The notes under the pieces were generated by a model, which saw only the letters and a program-made list of their open reading frames with translations, did no database searches and was not told the origin of the DNA. This document shows, piece after piece, positions 40,724 to 49,048 of a stretch of DNA of 64,000 nt (position 1 is its first letter; each line of letters opens with the position of its first letter). The position numbers and the translations under genes were made by a program. Source of the stretch: Paenibacillus glycanilyticus (GTDB lineage Bacteria; Bacillota; Bacilli; Paenibacillales; Paenibacillaceae). The stretch spans positions 1 through 64,000 of the forward strand of contig NZ_JAMBNP010000018.1 of NCBI RefSeq assembly GCF_023715145.1, given 5' to 3'.

Positions 40724-40814
40724 CGAAGACTATGCTTTCGAAGCATGAATCATCGCAATGGGCAGTAAAATCGGCCATTTTTGGGTGATTATTGATTTTA
40801 GGAGGTTTACCGTT

Positions 40815-41126
40815 ATGACGACTGCCACAGCCAATCAATCGACAGGGAACGCAGGATCCAAACGCCGTTTGCGCATATGGGCCATGTGCATCACTCTATT
40901 TTTGTGCTGGGCTGCGTATACCTTTATTGGACAGATCAAGGATGGCCGGGCCACGCAGGTACAGCTTACGGAGATCAAGAAGCAGGTAGATGATTCCACC
41001 CTGCAGTCCAAACAGCTCCAACAGCAAATTGATCGACTTAACGATCCGGAATATATCAGACAACTAGCAACGAAGGAACAAGGGATGGTAACTCCTGGAG
41101 AACAGCAGATTCAGGTCATTAAATAG
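40815..41126 (+). CDS. divIC: Cell division protein DivIC (FtsB family)
   Basis: A 103-residue bitopic protein: a short basic cytoplasmic part, one membrane span (WAMCITLFLCWAAYTFIG, about 24-41), then a coiled coil (LTEIKKQVDDSTLQSKQLQQ) and the conserved DPEYIRQLATKEQGMVTPGE. It acts with FtsL and DivIB in the divisome. AGGAGGT lies upstream. Confidence 0.93.
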   Translation: MTTATANQSTGNAGSKRRLRIWAMCITLFLCWAAYTFIGQIKDGRATQVQLTEIKKQVDDSTLQSKQLQQQIDRLNDPEYIRQLATKEQGMVTPGEQQIQVIK

Positions 41127-41149
41127 ACGCCACAACGGGTGAACGTCTG

Positions 41150-41179
41150 TTGACCTTACTTTGGCGATTCGGTTATAAT
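41150..41179 (+). promoter_or_regulatory. Sigma-A promoter of yabR
   Basis: TTGACC, 18 bases, TATAAT, 45 bases before the yabR start. Confidence 0.75.
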
Positions 41180-41223
41180 CACGATAGTAACGCTATTTAG
41201 CTTAGGGAGGAACATTTTATTTT

Positions 41224-41721
41224 ATGGCAATTGAAGTAGGGGCCAAGTTAGAAGGCAAAGTGACAGGCATAACGCATTTCGGAGCATTCGTCGATTTGTC
41301 CGGGGGTGTCACAGGGCTCGTTCACATCTCGGAAATTGCCGACAACTACGTCAAAGACGTGAAGGATCACCTGAAAATTGACGATGTTGTTAAAGTCAAA
41401 GTGATCAACGTTGATAAGGACGGTAAGATCGGACTTTCCATTAAACAGGCAGTTGACCGGCCAGAAGGCCAAGTAGCGCCACAACGTGAACCACGTGTTG
41501 GTGGTGGAAGCGGCGGAGGCGGCGGTTTTAACCGTGGAGGCGGCGGTCAAGACCGTGGTGGACGTCCATTCAACAAGCAGTCGGCTGGCAGACCGTCTTA
41601 CAACAAACCGTCATTCGAGGATAAAATGTCTCGCTTCCTGAAAGATAGCGAAGAACGGATTTCCTCCCTGAAGAAAAATACCGAAGGCAAACGCGGCGGA
41701 CGCGGTGCTAAACGGGTCTAA
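41224..41721 (+). CDS. yabR: S1-domain RNA-binding protein YabR
   Basis: A 165-residue protein. The N-terminal S1 domain (about 1-75; GAKLEGKVTGITHFGAFVDL, GLVHISEIA) is followed by a Gly/Arg-rich segment (about 88-125, with repeated RGGGGQDRGGR) and a basic tail. It probably binds RNA or ribosomes. The glycine-arginine region is more extensive than in the B. subtilis protein and looks intrinsically disordered. Confidence 0.9.
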   Translation: MAIEVGAKLEGKVTGITHFGAFVDLSGGVTGLVHISEIADNYVKDVKDHLKIDDVVKVKVINVDKDGKIGLSIKQAVDRPEGQVAPQREPRVGGGSGGGGGFNRGGGGQDRGGRPFNKQSAGRPSYNKPSFEDKMSRFLKDSEERISSLKKNTEGKRGGRGAKRV

Positions 41722-41745
41722 GCTGGATTTTATACAATCATATGA

Positions 41746-41775
41746 GGGCAGAACCTAAACGGTTCTGCCTTTTTT
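41746..41775 (+). terminator. Terminator after yabR
   Basis: AGGCAGAACC / GGTTCTGCCT stem with a five-base loop and T6 tail. A further palindrome AATGGACCAT/ATGGTCCATT lies at 41781-41804. Confidence 0.88.
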
Positions 41776-41804
41776 ACGGCAATGGACCATGAATATGGTC
41801 CATT

Positions 41805-41949
41805 CCGCGATAAAACCTACCGCTAAACGCGGTCGCTCATCATCGAACTGCAACGATAAGGGTTTTCTCACCGCATTTGATCCGCGATAAAACCTACCGC
41901 TAAACGCGGTCGCTCATCATCGAACTGCATCGATAAAGGTTTTCTCACG
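41805..41949 (+). repeat. Two tandem copies of a 77-base hairpin repeat
   Basis: CCGCGATAAAACCTACCGC starts at 41805 and 41882. Each copy has ACCGC/GCGGT and AAAACC/GGTTTT arms and ends near GTTTTCTCAC. The two copies differ at only a few positions. A diverged third copy lies at 62612-62675. Confidence 0.85.
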
Positions 41950-41958
41950 CAACTCTCC

Positions 41959-42185
41959 TTAACGTCTCGACACTTCCGCGTGGTTGTGTTTAAAAATTTC
42001 CAGCGCGGGGTAATAACAATCACCCTGCACGGGCCGTACGACATGACAAACTTCTTCATAAAGCAGAGACACGCTGCCTTCAACTGGCTGCAAATACAGC
42101 GTTGTTTATGATCCTCAGGTTCATGCTCCCTCCCAAACGGATGCCAGATTGGCGTTTTTCTAGCCTCTTCTATGCTAAATTCCAA
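41959..42185 (-). pseudogene. Small gene with an apparent -1 frameshift
   Basis: Minus-strand TTG at 42185 has AGAGG eight bases upstream and encodes MEFSIEEARKTPIWHPFGRE and a further seven residues to HK. A one-base backward shift at the AAA near 42108 then leads into an open frame to 41959 that reads like protein: LYLQPVEGSVSLLYEEVCHV, then VRPVQGDCYYPALEIFKHNH, ending AEVSRR. The joined product would be about 75 residues. It may be a pseudogene, a homopolymer sequencing error or a programmed frameshift. I do not recognise the family. Confidence 0.5.
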
Positions 42186-42399
42186 AAAATATACCTCTTC
42201 CGAAAAAAAGTTTTACTCGTTTTCCCCGATACTCCTTGCAATCCCGACAGCAGAAAACAAAGATGTCGCAGGCTGCGGAAGGCGCGGAGCGACGGTTTTT
42301 GTTGAAGCGGCAGACGTGCCAATAGTCTCGTGTTAGGTTTAAGCTCAGGAACGGCGCGGTTTTGAAAGCGCTGACAATTTATGGCTTGCCCTTTTGGCT

Positions 42400-42468
42400 T
42401 TTGTCGGAAAAAACTTTTAGGCACCCACGGTAAACTGACAAACTTTTATACGGACATGCTCCTATAAT
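42400..42468 (+). promoter_or_regulatory. spoIIE promoter, Spo0A-activated type
   Basis: CTGACA (42435-42440), 22 bases, TATAAT (42463-42468). Such a long spacer is characteristic of Spo0A-dependent sigma-A promoters such as spoIIG and spoIIE. TTTGTCGGAAA at 42400-42410 resembles a Spo0A box (one mismatch to TGTCGAA). Confidence 0.55.
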
Positions 42469-42504
42469 GAGAACCACAATAAACCGGAATGGGTGGTGCT
42501 TGTT

Positions 42505-44997
42505 ATGAAGAAGCAAAATGTGATTATGTTTCCTGCAGGAGAACAACAGATGGGGTGGGGACGTTCGATCATGGATAAAGGGCGGGGATGGCTATCCTCA
42601 AGAAGACTTGTCCAATTAGTGCTTGCTAAGAAATGGACCATTATGCTGGTCGGGCTTGGTTTTCTGCTCGGACGGGCGGTGATCCTGGAATCCTTAATGC
42701 CCTTTGCTGCTGCGTACTTCGCGGTTGTCTACTTTCTTCGAAAAGACGCATTCGCCTGGACAGCCGTCTCGCTTGTGGCCGGGAGCTGGTTCGCGGTTAC
42801 GCCCGCACCCTTATGGATCGGGATGGAGCTGGCCGTTCTATTCCTCTTATTTAAAGGCCTGGAGGCTTACGAAAAAGCGGAGCTCGGGACTGCTCCCTTA
42901 CTCGTCTTTATCTCCACCTTACTTGTGCAGCTATTTGGACTCTTCATAGGAGATACGATGAGCTGGTATGGATTTATGATGGTGGTGGTAGAGGCGGCGC
43001 TCAGCTTTGTGCTTACGCTGGTCTTTATTCAAGCCATACCGGTTCTGACCATGTCGAAGAAGACCGCCTCTCTCAAGAATGAGGAAATCATATGTCTCAT
43101 GATCTTGCTTGCCTCCGTCATGACCGGGGCGGTAGGCTGGCAAATTTACGGTCTGTCCGTTGAACATATCATGTCGCGGTTCCTGCTGCTGCTGTTCGCG
43201 CTGGCAGGAGGGGCTCCGCTTGGCGCCTGCGTTGGGGTAGTGGCCGGGCTGATCCTCAGCCTCGCTGACTTTAACTCGGTGGTGCAGATGAGTCTGCTCG
43301 CCTTCGCAGGGCTGCTGGCCGGCCTTCTGCGGGAAGGCGGCAAAGCGGCTGTCGCTTTCGGCATGCTGCTAGGCACTTCGATTCTTGCCGTTTATGTCGG
43401 CAGCGGATCGGATGTGATGACCTCGACCTGGGAGTCGGTCACAGCAGCCGTTCTGCTTATGCTTACACCCAAAATCATGATTCGAACCATCGCCCGCTAT
43501 GTTCCGGGCACCAACGAGCATGCCAAGTCGCAGCATGAATATGCCAAGCGCGTACGCGACGTAACGGCGGATCGGGTATCGCAATATTCGGAGGTGTTCC
43601 GCCAGCTCTCGAAGAGCTTTGGTCAGTTGAATGGCACAGCAGCCACAGTGAAGCGAGAGGAGGAGATTAATACTTTCATGCAGTCGGTATCGGCGCGAAG
43701 CTGCGCGGACTGCCATAGAAACCGGGCTTGCTGGGAGGGCAAGTACTATCAAACCTATCAAATGATGAAAGATATGATCTCGGCGGTGGAGGAGGACCGC
43801 ATACCCTCGCACAATATGCCGCGCACATGGGCTTCGCACTGCACGAAGCCGGCACAGGTGCTGGGCATTATCGAGCAGGAGCACGAGTTGTACAAGAATG
43901 ATATGCACTGGAAAAAACAAATATTCGACTCCCGCCAGCTTGTGGCGGATCAACTATCGGGCGTATCTCAGGTAATGGAGGACCTGGCGCGAGAGATTAA
44001 GAGAGAAGGACAGACTCTTCATCTGCAGGAGGAACAGATCCGCGAAGCATTGGAGGGGCTGGGCTTATCCATACAGGAAATCGAAGTGATTAATTTGGAG
44101 GAGGGGAATGTGGAAATCGAGCTGTACCACCATTTCGCAAGGGGCTACGACGAAAGCCGCAAAATTATTGCGCCGCTCTTATCGGATATTTTGGGCGAGC
44201 ATGTGGCCGTCAAGTCGGAGAGGCCGCCAGAGAAGAATGGCGAGCCGACACTCGTTGTGTTTGGCTCAGCGAAGGAGTTTGAGGTGGAAACGGGCATAGC
44301 GGGCGCTGCTAAGGGTGGCGATTTGCTGTCGGGAGACAGCTTCAGCATGCTTGAGCTTGGCAATGGCAAGTTTGCCGTGGCGATTAGCGACGGCATGGGC
44401 AACGGGGAACGCGCGCGCCAGGAGAGCAGCGCAGCCCTGTCGATTCTGCAGCAGCTGCTGAAATCCGGGATGGATGAGAAGCTGGCAATCAAATCGGTCA
44501 ATTCGATCCTGCTGTTAAGATCGCCGGATGAAGTGTTCGCGACGATTGATTTAGCGATGATCGATTTATATACAGCCAAAACGACCTTTATGAAGATCGG
44601 GTCTACGCCAAGCTTTATTAAACGCGGAAACGAGGTGATCCCGGTAACGGCAAATAATTTGCCGGTCGGTATTTTACAGGATATCGATTTCGATTTGATC
44701 TCAATGCCGCTGCAGCCAGGCGACACAATCGTCATGATGAGCGACGGTATTTATGATGCGCCGGGGCATGCGGTTAATAAGGAGATGTGGATGAAGAGGA
44801 TTATTCAAGAGCTGAAGACGGAGAATCCGCAGGAGATGGCCGATGCCTTGCTGGAGACTGTCGTGAGGCATCATGAAGGGGATATTAATGATGATATGAC
44901 CGTGCTTGTAGCGCGGATCGATAAGCATTTGCCGGAGTGGGCGTCATTCCGCTGGCCTGGACTTACACGGCTGGAACGGCCCCGTACGGTTAGCTGA
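42505..44997 (+). CDS. spoIIE: Stage II sporulation protein E
   Basis: An 830-residue membrane phosphatase. Residues about 45-325 hold some ten membrane segments; a regulatory region follows (about 330-590, with a Cys-rich CADCHRNRACW); then a PP2C-type phosphatase domain (about 600-815) with AISDGMGNGERA and MMSDGIYDAPGH as metal-binding aspartates and DDMTVLVARI at the end. SpoIIE dephosphorylates SpoIIAA-P, freeing sigma-F, and interacts with FtsZ at the polar septum. The ATG at 42505 is preferred over a GTG four codons upstream. Confidence 0.96.
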   Translation: MKKQNVIMFPAGEQQMGWGRSIMDKGRGWLSSRRLVQLVLAKKWTIMLVGLGFLLGRAVILESLMPFAAAYFAVVYFLRKDAFAWTAVSLVAGSWFAVTPAPLWIGMELAVLFLLFKGLEAYEKAELGTAPLLVFISTLLVQLFGLFIGDTMSWYGFMMVVVEAALSFVLTLVFIQAIPVLTMSKKTASLKNEEIICLMILLASVMTGAVGWQIYGLSVEHIMSRFLLLLFALAGGAPLGACVGVVAGLILSLADFNSVVQMSLLAFAGLLAGLLREGGKAAVAFGMLLGTSILAVYVGSGSDVMTSTWESVTAAVLLMLTPKIMIRTIARYVPGTNEHAKSQHEYAKRVRDVTADRVSQYSEVFRQLSKSFGQLNGTAATVKREEEINTFMQSVSARSCADCHRNRACWEGKYYQTYQMMKDMISAVEEDRIPSHNMPRTWASHCTKPAQVLGIIEQEHELYKNDMHWKKQIFDSRQLVADQLSGVSQVMEDLAREIKREGQTLHLQEEQIREALEGLGLSIQEIEVINLEEGNVEIELYHHFARGYDESRKIIAPLLSDILGEHVAVKSERPPEKNGEPTLVVFGSAKEFEVETGIAGAAKGGDLLSGDSFSMLELGNGKFAVAISDGMGNGERARQESSAALSILQQLLKSGMDEKLAIKSVNSILLLRSPDEVFATIDLAMIDLYTAKTTFMKIGSTPSFIKRGNEVIPVTANNLPVGILQDIDFDLISMPLQPGDTIVMMSDGIYDAPGHAVNKEMWMKRIIQELKTENPQEMADALLETVVRHHEGDINDDMTVLVARIDKHLPEWASFRWPGLTRLERPRTVS

Positions 44998-45025
44998 AGG
45001 AGGCAGATGACATATGGGCGGATGC

Positions 45026-45077
45026 AGGCTCTTAGGCTAAAGCGCGGCAGGTTGCGCTTTAGCCTGGAGCCTTTTTG
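45026..45077 (+). terminator. Terminator after spoIIE
   Basis: GGCTAAAGCGC / GCGCTTTAGCC strong stem within an outer AGGCT/AGCCT pair, then T5. Confidence 0.88.
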
Positions 45078-45130
45078 CTTCATAAATGGGACAAGTTATG
45101 CTTTATTTTAGGTTTTTAAATCGACAGCCT

Positions 45131-45160
45131 GCATAATTTCTCGGGAAATAGGGCAATCTA
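45131..45160 (+). promoter_or_regulatory. Sigma-F-type promoter for yabS-yabT
   Basis: GCATA, exactly 15 bases, GGGCAATCTA. This fits GYATA-N15-GGNNANAHTR with one mismatch in the -10. B. subtilis yabT is expressed in the forespore. Confidence 0.6.
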
Positions 45161-45234
45161 GCGGTTTATCCCTCGCTTCAAACGGCAAAACTGATAGAGA
45201 GGTTATGCTTGTTTCGAAGAGGAGGCAATGAAGA

Positions 45235-45963
45235 ATGAAACAGATTTTGCTGGTGACGGATGGCTGCTCCAACGTCGGGATGAGCCCGGTTGTGGCGGCG
45301 GCGCATGCGAAGGCGGAAGGAATTGCGGTAAATGTTGTAGGCATTTTGGATTATGGCGATGTAGGAGAGCTTGGTGCATCCGAGATTGAAGAGGTGGCTC
45401 GTGCCGGAGGCGGCCTGAGCAGACTTGTAAATATGCGGCAGCTGTCGCAGACGGTTCAAATGCTGACGAGGAAAACAGCGGTCCAAACGATTCAGCTGGC
45501 CGTCCAGAAGGAACTGAAGCAGGTGCTTGGCAACGGCTCGATTGAAGCGCTCCCGCCCGAGAAGAGGAGCGAGGTTGTCCGTGTCATTGACGAGCTGGGA
45601 GAGACCTCTAAGCTGCAGGTTGCCCTGCTTATTGACGCGAGCGCCAGTATGAAGCCAAAGCTTCGCGCGGTGGAGGAAGCAATCCATGACCTGATGCTGA
45701 GCCTGCAGGCCCGCCAGGGGCATAGCGAGATTGCGGTATTCCATTTTCCAAGCAGCAAGTACGGAGAGGACTGTAAGCTGGATCTCGATTGGACCGATAA
45801 TCTGAAAAATATTTCTTCTATATTTACGAAATTTCCGATGAGCGGGACAACGCCGACAGGACCGGCTCTTATGCAGGTCATTGATTTTTATCGGCAGGGG
45901 GATTATGGTAAGAAGAGCAAAAACGATGAAACGGATGGGATGATGAGTGACTACGTCGTTTAA
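45235..45963 (+). CDS. yabS: YabS, von Willebrand factor A domain protein
   Basis: A 242-residue VWA-type protein. LLIDASASMKPK (about residues 131-142) is the DxSxS metal-adhesion motif, and MSGTTPTGPALMQ supplies the downstream Thr/Asp region. The N-terminal 100 residues look like a second VWA-like fold (LLVTDGCSNVGMSP). The function is unknown. It overlaps yabT by 17 bases, which implies one operon and probably joint function with the kinase. Confidence 0.85.
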   Translation: MKQILLVTDGCSNVGMSPVVAAAHAKAEGIAVNVVGILDYGDVGELGASEIEEVARAGGGLSRLVNMRQLSQTVQMLTRKTAVQTIQLAVQKELKQVLGNGSIEALPPEKRSEVVRVIDELGETSKLQVALLIDASASMKPKLRAVEEAIHDLMLSLQARQGHSEIAVFHFPSSKYGEDCKLDLDWTDNLKNISSIFTKFPMSGTTPTGPALMQVIDFYRQGDYGKKSKNDETDGMMSDYVV

Positions 45964-46864
45964 GTTAAATCTCCGCCGCGGTGCCGTTGTAACGGGGAAG
46001 TGGAAGCATTCCCGTTATCGTGTGGAGCGGTTGCTTGGAGAGGGAGCGAACGGCAAGGTTTATCTCGTTCATGCTGACCGCGGCTGGTGCGCACTTAAGG
46101 TAGGAATGGATGCCATTGATCTGCAGTCGGAGATTAACGTGCTGCAGGCACTCGAGAAGCAGGACCGGAAGCAGACCTACCTCTACGAGGTGGACGATCT
46201 GCTTGGACCTGACGGCAAAGAGTATCCTTTCTATATTATGAGATACGTGCGCGGAGTAACGATTTCCGATTTTTTGACGAAGAACGGACCGGAGTGGTTC
46301 CCCCTTATTGGGCTTAATCTGCTTAGTAAGCTTGCCGAGCTTCATCGCAAAGGCTGGGTATTTGGCGATCTGAAGATTGACAACGTACTGGTTGCCGATT
46401 ACGGGTACGTGGAGCTTGTCGATTACGGCGGCGTTACGGCTATGGGCAAGGGCATCCGCCAGTTCACGGAGATTTATGACCGCGGCTTCTGGAATGCGGG
46501 GTCGCGCTCGGCCGATGCGAGTTATGACCTGTTCTCTTTTGCCCTACTGTGCATCATGCTGCATGAACCGAAGAAGCTTCAAGCACTGACCGGAGGCTTG
46601 CCGCAGATTCGTTCTGCGGAGGAGCTGGAGCGTTTGATTAACGAGTGCAAGGGGCTGACTCCGGTAGCGGGCTGGTTGAAGCAGGCAATGGCCGGACGGT
46701 TCTACGATGCTTCCGAAGGGGTGGAAGCATGGCGGAGGCTGCTGCACCGCCGGGACACGAGAGTAAAAAGCTCAAAGACGCCTGGCTGGCTGAAGGGACT
46801 TGCAGCCGTATCGGCGGTTGTGCTGGGGATCTCCGTTTACTGGCTGCTTCGCGGTGGTATATAA
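45947..46864 (+). CDS. yabT: YabT, Hanks-type serine/threonine kinase
   Basis: A 305-residue kinase with a C-terminal membrane anchor. Motifs: glycine loop GEGANGKVYLV (about 30-40), CALKV lysine, a degenerate catalytic loop VFGDLKIDNVLV with FGD in place of HRD, and VDYGG in place of DFG. A basic stretch (HRRDTRVKSSK) precedes the final span (LAAVSAVVLGISVYWLL). In B. subtilis YabT is a forespore kinase activated by DNA that phosphorylates RecA. The GTG start lies inside the end of yabS. Confidence 0.9.
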   Translation: MTTSFKLNLRRGAVVTGKWKHSRYRVERLLGEGANGKVYLVHADRGWCALKVGMDAIDLQSEINVLQALEKQDRKQTYLYEVDDLLGPDGKEYPFYIMRYVRGVTISDFLTKNGPEWFPLIGLNLLSKLAELHRKGWVFGDLKIDNVLVADYGYVELVDYGGVTAMGKGIRQFTEIYDRGFWNAGSRSADASYDLFSFALLCIMLHEPKKLQALTGGLPQIRSAEELERLINECKGLTPVAGWLKQAMAGRFYDASEGVEAWRRLLHRRDTRVKSSKTPGWLKGLAAVSAVVLGISVYWLLRGGI

Positions 46865-46922
46865 AAGGTATATAGAAGAAACAGGGAATTAAAATGAAGG
46901 GAACGGGGAGATACATACGGAT

Positions 46923-48350
46923 ATGGAAACGGGGGACCATAAGCTGCCAACCGAGATGATGAAGTTTGCGGCAGCTGAACAGCTATGGTCGAAGGGCGAC
47001 CGGATCGTGGCCGCTGTATCGGGCGGTCCCGATTCGATGGCTCTGCTGCATATGCTCTGTGCGGCAGCGCAGCAAGATGAGCTCACGGTTATTGCCGCCC
47101 ATGTGAATCACGGCTTCCGCAAGGAAGCATCGCGGCAGGAGGCGGAAATTGTCCGCCAATATGCAGCGAAGCTTGGTGTATCCTTTGAAATGATTGAATT
47201 GGATATGCCGGCATACATAGAAGAAACAGGAATGAATGCCCAGTCTGCAGCGCGCGAGAAGCGTTATGCCTTCCTTCATGAAGCGGCACATAAATATCGC
47301 GCCTCGGCCATAGCCCTCGCCCATCATGCCGATGACCAGGCAGAGACGGTGCTGATGCGGATCATCCGCGGAGCAGGCCTGACCGGCCTTGCGGGCATGG
47401 CAGCCAAACGGCAAGAAAAAAACGTGGAACTTATACGTCCGTTACTTCGTATGAACAAGTCAGACATTGTGGATTATTGCTCCGGGCAGAGCATTCCGTA
47501 CTGCCACGACAGCAGCAACAATGAGCGATATTATTTCCGTAATGTCGTTCGGCTCGATGTTCTTCCTTATCTTTCGCAATTTAATCCTCAGCTTACCCAC
47601 TCGCTCCGGCGGATCGCCGACGTGGCGGGGGCCGAGGATGACTGGATGGAGCTTGAAGCGCAAAAGCTGTTTGCATCTCTTGCAACGTCAACCCCGGATG
47701 AATGCAAGGTAGATGTCAGCATGCTGCACGGCCTTCATGTCGCTTTACAAAGAAGATTGATTAAACTAATATTAAATTATCTTTCGAAGGATGCAGAAAT
47801 TGCCTCCTTTGACGCAATTGAGACAATGCGGCTTGCGGCAGCTCCTGCAGCCCCGAGTACCTGGCGATACGATGCAGGCTCGGGCGTTCGGTGCATCCGC
47901 GAGTATGGCAGCATCCGATGGGTTCGAGTGCTTAGCGCCGCAATTACCCCGGAAGCAGGCTATGCTTACCCGGTATCCCGCGAATCAGAGAAGGCGAGCA
48001 TCGCGGCCGGCGGGCGCAGACTGCATATCGAGCGTCAGAAGCGGGGCGAGGCGGTGAAGCCGGCGGGACGAAGCGAGGTTTGCTTTGATGCGGATCAGCT
48101 TGTTTTTCCGCTCACGGTACGAAATCGGCAGCCTGGCGACCGAATTCAGGTTTTAGGATTAAATGGGTCCAAAAAAGTGCAAGATATGTTCGTTGACGAA
48201 AAGATCGCGCCGTCCGAGCGTGAACGCTATCCGCTTCTTGTTGATGCGGAAGGCCGCCTGCTCTGGATTCCGGGCATCCGACGTTCGAGCCATGCGCTAA
48301 CCGGTCATGAGACAACGGACTTCCTGTTCATTCGAATGGAGAACGAATAA
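46923..48350 (+). CDS. tilS: tRNA(Ile)-lysidine synthase
   Basis: A 475-residue N-type ATP pyrophosphatase with PP-loop AAVSGGPDSMALLHML (about 33-48), ALAHHADDQAETVLMRIIRG and a C-terminal domain. It modifies C34 of the CAU-anticodon tRNA-Ile to lysidine, so that AUA is read. Essential in most bacteria. tilS-hpt-ftsH is a widely conserved order. Confidence 0.95.
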   Translation: METGDHKLPTEMMKFAAAEQLWSKGDRIVAAVSGGPDSMALLHMLCAAAQQDELTVIAAHVNHGFRKEASRQEAEIVRQYAAKLGVSFEMIELDMPAYIEETGMNAQSAAREKRYAFLHEAAHKYRASAIALAHHADDQAETVLMRIIRGAGLTGLAGMAAKRQEKNVELIRPLLRMNKSDIVDYCSGQSIPYCHDSSNNERYYFRNVVRLDVLPYLSQFNPQLTHSLRRIADVAGAEDDWMELEAQKLFASLATSTPDECKVDVSMLHGLHVALQRRLIKLILNYLSKDAEIASFDAIETMRLAAAPAAPSTWRYDAGSGVRCIREYGSIRWVRVLSAAITPEAGYAYPVSRESEKASIAAGGRRLHIERQKRGEAVKPAGRSEVCFDADQLVFPLTVRNRQPGDRIQVLGLNGSKKVQDMFVDEKIAPSERERYPLLVDAEGRLLWIPGIRRSSHALTGHETTDFLFIRMENE

Positions 48351-48404
48351 GAAGACCTGCTGTATTCATAATTATAAAGTGAAAGATATAGGAGGATTTA
48401 CATT

Positions 48405-48944
48405 TTGTTGAACGATATTAAAGAGGTACTCTATGACGAAGGACAAATCAAAGCGAAGGTGAAGGAACTTGGGGAAACGCTGAGCCGTGACTTTGACGGG
48501 CGTAATCCGCTCGTTATTTGCGTCCTCAAAGGCGCATTTATTTTCATGTCCGACCTGGTCAAAGAGATGCCGATTAAACTTGAAATCGACTTTATGGCGG
48601 TATCGAGCTACGGGGCTTCGACCAAATCGTCGGGTGTCGTCAAGATTATTAAAGATCTTGATGCTTCTGTAGAAGGGCGTGACGTCCTGATCGTCGAAGA
48701 TATTATCGACAGCGGTCTGACGCTAAGCTACCTGATCGATGTGCTGGAGCGCCGCAATGCCAAGTCGGTAACGGTTGCTACGCTCTTCGATAAGCCTGCG
48801 CGCCGTTCGGTGGATCTGGAAGCGGACTACACCGGCTTCTCGCTGCCGGATGAGTTTGTTGTCGGCTATGGCCTCGATTACGCAGAGAAATACCGCAACC
48901 TTCCGTTCATTGGCATTCTGAAGCCGGAAGTTTACGAGAAATAG
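48405..48944 (+). CDS. hpt: Hypoxanthine phosphoribosyltransferase
   Basis: A 179-residue purine salvage enzyme making IMP or GMP from hypoxanthine or guanine. The PRPP-binding loop is VLIVEDIIDSGLTLSYL; the metal- and base-binding DEFVVGYGLDYAEKYRNLP is near the C-terminus. The start is TTG at 48405 with AGGAGGA upstream; a second TTG follows directly. Purine salvage links it to purR and the nucleoside importer in this window. Confidence 0.95.
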   Translation: MLNDIKEVLYDEGQIKAKVKELGETLSRDFDGRNPLVICVLKGAFIFMSDLVKEMPIKLEIDFMAVSSYGASTKSSGVVKIIKDLDASVEGRDVLIVEDIIDSGLTLSYLIDVLERRNAKSVTVATLFDKPARRSVDLEADYTGFSLPDEFVVGYGLDYAEKYRNLPFIGILKPEVYEK

Positions 48945-49048
48945 AAATTGCGGTTAAACCGGCATGCCTCCCCCTCGCCTTTGGTTCTATTGAGATGGAA
49001 AGTCATGCTATGTTAAAATATTAGAAGCGTCTTGAGAGGAGGTAGGGG

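Noticed and set aside
42170..42424. An 84-codon minus-strand frame upstream of spoIIE
   Set aside because: It covers the spoIIE promoter region and overlaps the start of the better supported small gene; its composition looks random.
41722..42504. Looked for the tRNA genes found between yabR and spoIIE in B. subtilis
   Set aside because: No T-arm (GGTTCRANNCC) or acceptor-stem pairing is present in this interval or elsewhere in the window.
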